From NCBI GenBank assembly GCA_964019425.1, contig OZ025816.1, positions 930,001 through 994,000 on the forward strand: DNA of 64,000 bases, written 5' to 3'. This DNA comes from Flectonema sp. DT1601 (Eukaryota; Euglenozoa; Diplonemea; Diplonemida; Diplonemidae). Shown piece after piece: positions 9,452-19,512 of this stretch (positions within the stretch are counted from its first letter, which is position 1; each line of letters begins with the position of its first letter). A program made the position numbers and the translations under genes. The notes under the pieces were generated by a model that saw only the letters and a list, made by a program, of their open reading frames with translations, was not told where the DNA came from and did no database searches.

Positions 9452-12265
9452 ATGCCTGTCGTGTGGGTGGTTCAGGAAGGCTATGGATCAGATGACGCAC
9501 TGAAAGTAACCATACCAGAAGGATGTGACGTCTGTGACCTGCTTCAGAAGTCTGCTGGAATGTTTAGCTTCGGAGATGTCGGAAAGCTACTCCCGTCTCA
9601 ACTACAACTCTTCGTATTTGGGAAGCAAGTGTCTACCAGGAAGTTAATTAAAGAAGTAAGACCTGCTGATCCAGATGCTGATTTGACGTTTGAAGTCCGA
9701 CCCAGAAAGGGAGAAATTGAAAATGTCAAAGCATGCAAAGAGGCGAAAGTGCGGCGAGAAAAAGAACGTGGCAAAGACAAGTCTCCGATGCCTCAGGCAA
9801 GGGGCATTCTAAGTGCGACACATCGACATGCTCCTCCGAAGAAGCCGAAAACAACCTCCCAGGGTCGAAGTGTTACTCGCACCTTCTCTACCCCGAGGAA
9901 GAATTTACCACCTGATCCACCGGCACCTACGCGAATCTTCACATCGCGTCATGAACCACCAAAGAGAACCTCATCGCCTCCCTCCTCATTCTTCCGATCG
10001 AAATCAAATTCTCGCACACCTCTCCGCTCACCTTTTGTCACCAGGAAATCATCTGATGTTCTTAAGTTACCAACTCCTGATTCAGTTTTTGGACACCCAC
10101 GTCGGTTTGGTGATACTTTAACAAGAAGTAGTTCACGTAGAAGGAGTGAAACTGATACCTTTGCAGTCCCAATTGGATTTACTGAGAGTCTCAGCAACCA
10201 CTCAATCCACAGACGCCGTCGGGCTTCCTATGAGCGCAACGAATCCTCGGACGTCGCACCAAAGCATCGGCTTGAAGACGAAATCCATCGTAAGAGATTC
10301 GAAGAAGAAAAAAAGAAGAAAGAAGCAGAACGCAAAAAACGAATTGAGGAACGGCGTCGAAGGCACCGCGAAGAGGAACAGGCAGAAGAGCTTCGCAGAA
10401 AACATGAGTTAGAGCTCGCTAGGAAGCTCGAAAACGAAGAAAAGACACGCCGAGCTGAGGACCGTAAGAACCGCGAACAAGCAGCCAGACTCAAAGTTGA
10501 ACGAGAACGGGAGAAAAAAAAGCTTGCGAAGATAGCGAAAGATTTAAGGCAACTCGAGACCACTGAAGGAGCAACGCGGCATAAAATATCAGAACTTCAG
10601 ATGGCTCCACGGATTGGATTCATGCAGGACCACTTATCCGAATGGATGGTAGTCACAAAGGGTGAGCGAGCAAAGAAGAAAAAAGTTCTAACTCGGAGGA
10701 CATCATCTCGTGTAACTATATCTCTTCCAAAAGAAGATGGTGATAGTAATGTTCAACCTCCTCTAACACAAGACGACGAAAGTGAATTTGAAGAGGAGGA
10801 GGAAATCGAAGAAGTAGAAGAAGAGACTCCTGAAGAGGATGTATTGGAAAATACGTTGGAACGTTCGATGAAACGCGCCCGTCGAGCTGTAGAAGTAGAA
10901 GAACAACTTTCCAAACAGCGAGACCAGCGAGCAGCTGTCTCCAATGATGAAACAAAAGTGAGAGCAGAAGTTATTTCAGAAGAAGTTAACACGAGAGAAA
11001 ATATCGAGCAAGTTTCAACTGCAGAGCGCAAACAACGCGAAGACGACGAGAGCACCGCGCTAGTAATGAAGCTGATGGCTCAGGAGGAAGAACAAATGCA
11101 GCAAATGCAAAAAATGACACAACAACAAGAAGATGCTGAGATGCAAGAAGCACTCGCCCTGGCTAAACAATTCGAAGAAGAAGAAGCTCGTCATAAGGAA
11201 GAGGACGATAAGAAGCGGAAGAAGGAGGAATTCAAGCGCATCAAAGCCGAAGAAGAGATAAAATACTCCAAAAGCAGCTACAAAGGAAATGAGAATATGA
11301 TCGTACTAATGCGTCACTCTATTCGCCACGATCTTGGTGGCTTCGACAAAGTCCCTCTCTCTGTTTGGCCTGATAAGGTTTGTAACTTTATTAATCACTT
11401 AGTTATAATTATTAAACTGCTGTACTTCTTCTTTCTGGTTATGGTAGGCCTTGAACACAACAATAATATCAGCACACTCGACCATATGACCCTCCAATCT
11501 CTGACGTTGACCTTCCAGTGTTGGCTGCAATGAAGATCAGAAAGTATCATATTAAGGTATGTTAGCGTACTAGAGGAAACTGTTCCCCTCTTCTTAGGAA
11601 TAAACGAAATAACTTTCCAACAGCGTATCATCAGCTCTCCCTTCCGACGTTGTTTAGAGACTGCTGGAGTAGTAGCCAGACATCTCGGAATTCACACCAT
11701 CCAAGTTGACGATCGACTAGGAGAATGGTATCGTGAAATCAAAAGATGTTGTGATGCTGCAAAGATTCCTTGTCGAGGGCTTCAACGTCTTTCACGAGAA
11801 GAAGCTGAAAAGGAGCTCGGAGGACCTCCACTTAAACTTGGTGCCTGGCACAGACACGACGTTAGTGAACCCGACATTACAGGACTCTTAGTATGTTATG
11901 TTATTGAATGAGTAGTATAGTTTTATTTTTACATAAAATATGATAACAAACACCACAAACAGAGACGAGTTGCAACTGCTATTCCTGCGATTGCTACAGA
12001 TGTTAAAGGTCAAAATACTCTCATAGTCACTCACGGTGATATTTGTAATCGATACCTCCCAGAGGCGGATTACATGCCTGACTACAGTTACTTAAAGGTA
12101 CTTATTTATATTGTATTGGTGGTGGTAATGAGTTATTTATTAATTATTGAACTTAACAATAACAAACAGCTTCACGAATCAGGGTTTGTGACTATCAAAC
12201 CTCCATACTACGGTCGAGCAAGACCTGAAGACATTGTTGAAGAATTTAGAACTGATCAAATGTAA
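9452..12265 (+). CDS. Histidine-phosphatase-domain protein with long charged N-terminal extension
   Basis: Five exons (9452-11377, 11473-11556, 11624-11890, 11963-12097, 12170-12265) give 835 residues; all four introns (95, 67, 72, 72 nt) are phase 0. Residues 1-85 may be a small beta-grasp-like domain, then a basic Ser/Pro-rich linker, then a very long Glu/Lys/Arg coiled coil (about 275-370 and 440-605). Residues 615-835 are a histidine phosphatase (phosphoglycerate-mutase fold) nearest to the UBASH3/STS and plant AT74 type, with RPYDPPISDVDLP and SSPFRRC. The usual Arg-His-Gly reads Arg621-His622-Ser623. The second Arg (678), acidic Glu704 and second His783 (VTHGD) are present. All introns lie in the catalytic part. 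A short paralogue follows. Substrate unknown. Confidence 0.85.
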
Positions 12266-12342
12266 AAAGTGTAACAAGTTCGAACCCGTGTTCGCACTTG
12301 GTGTTGTATTCATTCACTATGTACTTGTTTAGTAAAATGCGT

Positions 12343-12374
<32 letters not shown>

Positions 12375-14148
12375 GTGTGTGAAAAAATAAAAGCAGGATT
12401 CTGCTGTTCAGTTATTTGTTTATATTTATTATCCGTCAGTATCTCGGGAAGGTACCAACAAATAAGGTCTCAAGTGGGAGTATTGTTGTCTTAACATGTG
12501 TATTGTGTAGTTCCTTGTGGCCTTGTTTGTTGATGGGTGCTCCCTCAGTACTTCGGGTAAGCAACCTTACTGGTTGTGTCATGATTACCTGTCGTATCCC
12601 TTACCTTGTAAAGTAGTGTTGTTGCGTTTGAGTATACCTATGGTTATTTACGGTTACTTTCATGGAAAAAAAAAAAAAAAAAAAAAAAATGCCCAATTTA
12701 TATACTTATTTTTCGTTGCGATTTTATTCTCTCTGGCGGCCATTCTCACCCAAACCCGTCTAAAGTACTGCCTCCCTTCCCATACGTTTGTATTGTAGTG
12801 TCTTGTAATTCTAATATAATAAAGAAAAATGAAAAGAAAGGATTTCCCCCCCCCTCGATAAGAAATCTGTACATCATCAAAACTTGAATGGGAGTACTAC
12901 TGGGGAACCTTGTTGTTTATTTAGTTTTTTCAGGTCAGACTTTATTAGTGATCTGTTTGTAAATGTCAAACTACCCCAAGTCCTTTGACCAGCTTCAGAA
13001 AAACATACTATTTTTAATTTTAATTTTTATTTTCGTAACATTCGCGTGGTAATAAAAGTTTGCTGTTGACCTTTTTTGATGCAAAGCATATCAATAGGTT
13101 TCGGTAATACAATACTCTGTAGGTTGGGAACAGCCTTGAGAAATTACTGCGACTTTACTACTGCGCTACGTAGTGAAATCTATCTGACCTGTGAGCTGTG
13201 CTTATCACATGTATAATTTATTGAAATTAATTAGTTTGCAGTCACCAGGTTGATCCCTAAAGAGATTTCGTGAATACGAGAAAAAACGGAAATAGACAAA
13301 TTATGTCTTTTAAAACTGAAGTTTTAATTTCTTGTTGGATTGTTTTCCCCCCCCTTTTTTTTTTTTTTTTTTGTCTTCCAGTTGTTGTTCTCTTTATTAT
13401 GTTTTCCGTATACGAATTTCAGATTCGTGTTCGTGCCTTAAATGAATCGCAAGGAAAAAAATCCCCAGCTAAGTGACTGCTTTCTGGTTCCTGCATTTTT
13501 GTCATTTTAGGAAGGTAATAGCTACCAGAAGAAAAAAAAAAAAAAAAAGAAAAAGGGATTCCTTTATTTATAATTGTACGATTTCTTTTCATTTCCCTTC
13601 TTTTTTTTTCTTTTTTTTTTTCTCTCTTTTTTTTTTCCTCCTAACAAAACAGTTTTCTATACCAAAGTAACAGTAGCGGTAATGTATCAAAGAAAAAAGG
13701 TACCACCACACGGTACCAACATCATCGAAGGAACGATGCAAGGAACAATCTCCATTTATTTTCTTATTTAATTAAATCGGAATTCCTGCATGTTGCCCTT
13801 AAGCAATAAAAAGAGGAGTAGACAAAACATAAAATATTCTTTTTTTTTTATCTCTCTCTTTTTAATTCTTGTACCCTTTTGTACAATAACCTCCTTCTTA
13901 GCAGAGAGGGTAAACTTGTTCTACACATGCAACAAGAATTAAAAAAAAAGAAGAAAAAAAAACATTAAAATAAAATAACAAGTAAAAAGGATCAATTTAA
14001 GAGAAATATTAATGAAGGAGAGAGAGGGGGGACTTTTGTTTTTTATTTTATTGTTTTTTATGGTTCTGCTCTCCTTACCTTATTCTAGTCGTCGCTCGAG
14101 TGGGAGATGAGAACATCAGTACTCGCTAAGCGTTTGTTCGATTAAAGT

Positions 14149-14185
<37 letters not shown>

Positions 14186-14326
14186 TTAACATTGTGATAG
14201 CTGATAATTTATATTTTGTTCTTCTTCAGAAGAAGTCAGGTTTTAGTATTCTACTCTACGATGGAAGTTATCATGTTCTTGTTGTTTAAATAACTTTTCT
14301 TTTTCTAAGAAACCCAATTGTCAACA
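12266..14326. other. Long intergenic region with homopolymer tracts
   Basis: About 2 kb without a supported gene. It has T29 at 12346-12374, A24 at 12666-12689, A32 at 14150-14181 and many shorter A, T and C runs. Short open frames here are low-complexity Phe/Lys products of these runs. A small perfect hairpin (CTTCTTC/GAAGAAG) lies near 14221-14235. A candidate leader acceptor (CTTTTTCTAAG, ending 14309) precedes the next gene; it ends AAG instead of CAG. Confidence 0.5.
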
Positions 14327-15320
14327 ATGTGGGAATGGTTGGAATTTTTAATACAACCAATAACAGCTCTTTGGTCATGGACTATCAAACGACCACGTAG
14401 TGATTATATAGAAGAAGAAGACAATGAGAAACTCGATGACGACACTGCTGTTCTAAAGAGAAGGAAAGTAGAACCTGAAGAACAACAACAACAAGAGGAG
14501 GGTCGAATAATATTAATGAGACATTCTATTCGTGTTGATACCAACGGTATTGAGTCTGTACCTGAATCTGTGTGGCCTGATAAAGTATGAAATACTTGTT
14601 TTGTTTTTATTAATTTTGATTTCAATCTAAAACATGATAAGTAAACAAAAAAACTTTCTAATCAGAACGAACGTCCGTACGATCCGCCAATCTGCGATGT
14701 TGACCTCCCTCGTGAATCTGCCGAGAAACTGAAGAAATATAATATCAAAGTATGTGATGTGTGATAGTGTTAGTGTTGCATTTCAAAGTAAATTATCAGT
14801 TAGCAACAACAACAACAACAAACAGAGAATAGTCAGCTCTCCATACAGAAGGTGTCTTCAGACGTCAGGTATTGTCGCGAGAGAACTTGGAGTAACTCAA
14901 GTAGATATCGATGATGGTTTGGGTGAGTGGTTTCGAGAGGTGCAACGCTGCCGCAGTGCTGCTGACGTTGAGACGTACTCAGCTGCGTCACCACTTCCCT
15001 TGGAACAAATGCAACAAGAATTGGGTTCAAAAGTTACCATTGGTAACTGGGCAAGAGTTGAAATCTCTGATACCGACACCTGGTTTCTAGTTCCTCGAGT
15101 ACACAAAGCAATCAGTTCAATAATTAAAAGTAATCCTTCTTCTACAACACTAATAATAACACACGGTGATATAGCTAATAGATGGTTACCTGAAGCTGAT
15201 TACATGCCTGAATATAGTTATCTGAGACTTCATGAAGCAGGTTATGTTGTTTTAAAGGCCAGCAATCAAAGGAGTACTTCATCCGACATTATTGAAGTTC
15301 ATCGTACTGAAGCCATGTGA
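14327..15320 (+). CDS. Histidine-phosphatase-domain protein, short paralogue
   Basis: Three exons (14327-14584, 14666-14749, 14826-15320) give 278 residues ending in TGA. A Trp-rich N-terminus and an acidic stretch are followed by the phosphatase domain. The first motif is Arg65-His66-Ser67, the second Arg is in SSPYRRC (about 122), the acidic residue is Glu148 in GEWFRE, and the second His is 227 in ITHGD. Introns 1 and 2 (81 and 76 nt) are at exactly the same codons as in the longer upstream paralogue, with an identical 28-codon middle exon. The two later introns of that paralogue are absent. The same Gly-to-Ser change in the RHG motif in both copies argues that Ser is tolerated or functional. 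Confidence 0.85.
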
Positions 15321-15843
15321 AAAACTTCTCTGTCTGTTGGTCGTGTTTTAGAATATTTTATTGGAATCAATTCGTGTACAAAATTTCACAACGGCAGTCG
15401 CTCTTCAAGATTAGCATTATCCTATTTGTGGCTTTCTGACTAGCAAACGTACTGACCAGATATCGACTCTACTAAATAAAATAATTAAATGTACCTTACC
15501 TTAACCAGGTAGTAGACTACACTATTTTCAGTGTTCTCAACACTGTAATCATTACTTATCGAAAAACAGACTATTATTGTGATGGGCAACAATCTCGTCT
15601 TCCGATGGTATCCAAGTTTAAGCCTTTCTCTTTAAGAGTCAGTAGATGATCAACTGTATTGTATCATCTATTTATTGGGTACTTTAAACCCGTTGGATCA
15701 ATTTATCGGTTTGGGATGTCTTTTTGTAAACACTATTCTCACAGAAAACAATCACTACGATGACCGATTAAGAAATCTAATTAGCAGAACAGTTTGTACG
15801 GTGTTGTTTATATTTATTTTGTGTTCACCAGCTTCATTATCAA
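15321..15843. other. Intergenic region with two perfect hairpins
   Basis: No supported gene. Two perfect inverted repeats are visible: CAGTGTT/AACACTG with a 3-nt loop (about 15529-15545) and TAGATGAT/ATCATCTA with a 12-nt loop (about 15643-15670). The region ends with an acceptor (GTGTTCACCAG, last base 15831), 12 nt before the next ATG. Confidence 0.5.
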
Positions 15844-18515
15844 ATGCGCTCCTTGATCGTATCTGCGCTTTGCGCAGCCGCCTCTGCGGGAACATACCAC
15901 GTTGATAAGACTGGTGTTGATAAAGTATTCAACGGATTGGGAGGTCTCTCAGGAGGAGGTGCTACTAGTCGTCTTCTCGTTGATTATCAGGAGCCTCAGA
16001 GAAGTCAGGTTTTGGACTATTTGTTCAAACCAAATTTCGGTGCCAGTCTTCAGATTCTAAAAGTTGAGATCGGAGGAGACTCGCAATCAACTGATGGAAC
16101 TGAGACAAGTCACATGCACTCTAAAGATGACCTTGACGTCACTAGAGGATACGAATGGTGGTTGATGGTTGAGGCTAAGAAGAGAAACCCTGACATCAAA
16201 CTCTATGGACTCCCATGGGCATTCCCTGGTTGGGTTGGTGACGATCCAAAGACTGGAAAGCCATCAGGCAGTCCATTCACGTACCCAAACCAAACTTCGA
16301 CCTACATTACAGAATGGGTAAAGGGTGCTAAGAACCACTATGATCTTGACATTGACTACATTGGTATTTGGAACGAAAGGTCTTCGTCTGCTGCTTACGC
16401 TGCTTCCCTGAAGAAGACTCTCGCTGATGAGGGTTTCGGAAAGGTGCAACTTGTTGCCAAAGATGGAAGTGCTGATATTTGCGAGCAGATGGCTAAGGAC
16501 CCAGCTTACAATGCATCGATTGATATTATTGGACTTCATTATCCTTCTGACTATAAGAATTACAAGGTTTGCCATTCCCTAAACAAACCATTTTGGGCAA
16601 GTGAGGAATCTTCTTCATACGATGACTACAATGGAGCTGCTTGCTGGGCCCGTGTTGTTACCAGTCACTACGTCCTTTCAGGTATGGTACTTTTTCTCTC
16701 TTTACTTGTTGTGTTTTGAATTTAAAACTTCACCTGAGTGAGAAACAAACTGGTTTAAGTTCTTTCTTATTTGAGTATGGAATCAAACAGGATGAATACA
16801 AATAACTAACTCAGGAATGACTGCATCAATCATGTGGAACCTTGTCGGATCATACTACCACGGTACCAACTGGTACGGATCATCCATGTTGACTGCCAAC
16901 CAGCCGTGGACTGGATACGTTGAGAACTTAGAAGTTGCTTACGCCACTGCTCACATCACTCAGTTCACAAAGATTGGTTGGAGATATCTGAAGAACGGTT
17001 CAGGATCTGGTAAGTTATCAAACGGAGGATACTACACTACTTTCGCATCTGAAGACTCGAAGGACTTCACGATCGTTATCGTGAAGATCAGTCACGAGCA
17101 CGCTCCTTGTACTCGTCCTGGACTTCCATATGAAGCCGTCAGTAATGAAATAGCAAACATCACAATCAATGCTAATATGGGTTCCCAAAGTGAATTGTTC
17201 TTCTGGAGAAGTAACTTCGAGCAGGAGCAGAAGATGCAGTTTGAGCAGCAGCCAAAGATCACCCTCAAGAATGGAATGATTGCAAACCTTCCAGTCGTTC
17301 TCGGTGATGTGTTGACTATTTCAACTATTTCAACTGGAAACAAGGGTTCGTACCCAAACACTAAGTCAGATGCACGATTCCCTCTTCCACATTCTGATGA
17401 CTTTGAGAAGGTTGCCCTCAGTCAGGAAGCTCCACTATGCACAGACCAGATTGGTGCCTTTGAAGTTCATCAGGAGGAGGGAAAGACCAACAAGATCATG
17501 AAGCAGATGGTTCGTGAGATTCCAATCGGTTGGTCTGACCACGGATCAAGAGGGCCAATGACTTTAATTGGTATGAAGGAATGGCAGGACGTCACTGTTC
17601 AGATTGACATCAAGTTGCCATCCGCTGGGGCAGCCGGATGCGTCGCCACCCGTGTAAGTCAAATGTGGAGAGAAGGTGTTGCGTTCTGCGTTGGTTCCCA
17701 GGGACGTTGGAACCTAACATACGAAGGTCCACCACAGAATGGTGTTTATTTCGTTAAGCCAATTGCTACCGGAGTTGTTGAAGCTCCAGGAGTAGGTAAC
17801 TGGTTCAACTTGATGCTTACAACTGTTAATGAATCCGCTACTGTCGCGTACAACAACAAGACTGTTCAGGCTAATATTCCAATTCGTAACTTCGACAATG
17901 GTTTCGCTGCTTTCGGATCCAACAAGTGGTACGCTGTTGAGTACGACAACCTTTCAATCCGTCAGGCAGGTGATAACTGGACCCCGAAGGAGGTCTGCCC
18001 AGCAGCGAAGATTGGAACTAAAGTAACAACCAGACCTTGTGTCAGTAACGGTTTAACGTCTTCTGATATGAAGTTTTTCTTGTCGAGTGACTATCAGACA
18101 ATTCACGTGGATTCTGGGCTTTGTGTTACTGCTGATGACGCTAAGGAACACGCTGGACTTACTCTCCAAAAGTGTGTCTACAAGAACCGTCTTCAGTCAT
18201 TCCGTAATGACTACACAACAATTAGAAATAGAAAGAAGGTGGTAACGCTTTCTGATACTCTTCTCAACCTTGTTGGTTTCCCAAATGGAGCTGAAGTTAG
18301 TACTGTCTTCCCTGCTGGAGGATGGGAGAGATGGTCGTACTTCCCAAACACTTTTCAGGTGTGTTTTTGAGTTCTTTCATTTTTTTATTTCAGCATAGCA
18401 ATCACCTTTTGTTAAATAAAATTATTAATTAATGAATACACTAAACCAGCTTCGTAACATCTACGACACAGACGTATTCTTGGGATATCCGCAATGCCTG
18501 TCTGCATGCCACTAG
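15844..18515 (+). CDS. GALC: Galactocerebrosidase (GH59), tandem copy 1
   Basis: Three exons (15844-16681, 16815-18358, 18450-18515) give 815 residues. Residues 1-16 are a signal peptide. The TIM-barrel part matches human GALC closely, with acid/base Glu178 in IGIWNER and nucleophile Glu254 in WASEES, followed across intron 1 by GMTASIMWNLVGSYY. A beta-sandwich/lectin part follows (about 480-690), then a C-terminal segment with a ricin-B-like look (GLCVTADDAKEHAG and paired Cys). GALC removes galactose from galactosylceramide in lysosomes. Intron 1 (133 nt) is phase 1; intron 2 (91 nt) is phase 0 and leaves a last exon of 21 codons. Several N-glycosylation sequons fit secretion. It is nearly identical in exons to the next gene. 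Confidence 0.9.
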
Positions 18516-18766
18516 GATATAAAAATAGAATCTGAGGGGTATTTTAGTATTGTGATGTCGTGGGCTGAGCCTTTAAAAAATAAAAATAAAAAAGAAACTT
18601 CTGTGACGGATTATTAGTTCTTTTTTGTTGTTTTTTTTAAGGGGATAAGTTTTCTGCCCTACTTTCAATAACTTCAAAAAAAAAAAAAAAAAAAAAAAAA
18701 AGAATACGTGTGACAATAAAATATTACTGTGATTGTGGTTTCCCCCCGCGAGTGCGCTGGCGCGAA

Positions 18767-18797
<31 letters not shown>

Positions 18798-19512
18798 ATA
18801 TGCTTTCTTAAGTAAAAAAGACTAATGAGGGATGTTTATCGCACACGATGGTACTTTTTCAGTTCAGTAGTACGCCTCGGTGATATTGAATCGTGTTGCT
18901 AATTTGTTTTCTACTTCAGCATGATAAAGCGCTTTTTTGGGTACAAGCAGGGGTTAACCTTCAAAAACAGTACTACTCACTCTATGATTATATGTGTTAT
19001 CTTTCCACAGCTCTAGCTGTGTGAATTATTGTTGTTAGGAAACATTTCTAATTCTTTTGTTCCCTAATACGTTTGTTAATTTCTCGTTGTTTTTCTTGTT
19101 GTTTCCCTCCGTTATTAAAACAAAGATTTCCACACTTAAGCTTAGCGATGCTTAAAGTGTATGTAAGGATGCACGTCGAGTGTTCGTTAAATGGAAATAA
19201 TCCCAACCCGAAATCAGGAACGGAGAGCACAGCAAAGTTGTAGTTCTGTTTTACTCAGATAACAACTGTGCTGCTAGACCTGTTATTCCTTTCTTGAAAA
19301 GAAAATGGAAATCCCTACAACGTCTGTTTATTTGTGAACCTATTGTACACTACAATAGAACTCAATGCAGTCACTCGAGTATTATATTGCCTTTACTCAT
19401 ATGAGATTTTCTCCATACAAGTGATGGCGAAGAATAATTTAATTTTCGAGACCATATTAGTTCTGACGAGGGGATTTGTTTTTATTTTTTTCCGTTCCAG
19501 CAACTCTATCAA
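18516..19512. other. Intergenic region between GH59 copies, with two A26 tracts
   Basis: About 1 kb without a supported gene. A26 runs lie at 18676-18701 and 18773-18798. It does not align with the region upstream of GH59 copy 1 except for a few bases at the ATG. It ends with a strong pyrimidine-rich acceptor (TTTTTTTCCGTTCCAG, last base 19500). Confidence 0.5.

Noticed and set aside
12270-12300. GTTCGAACC as a tRNA T-loop (B box)
   Set aside because: The flanking bases do not form a T stem and the upstream part would lie in the phosphatase coding region.
12411-12798. Two overlapping small + strand frames
   Set aside because: No family, one crosses an A24 run, and no leader acceptor precedes an ATG in frame.
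13270-13771. Three small + strand frames
   Set aside because: Phe/Lys-rich products of T and A runs with non-ATG or poorly placed starts.
16682-16719. Read-through into GH59 intron 1 as a shorter protein
   Set aside because: The frame ends soon after the donor, whereas splicing restores the GALC family sequence exactly at the conserved Gly-Met-Thr-Ala.
18676-18798. A26 tracts as tails of processed retrocopies
   Set aside because: No retrocopy body precedes them, no target-site duplications are visible, and T tracts are as common as A tracts on the coding strand.
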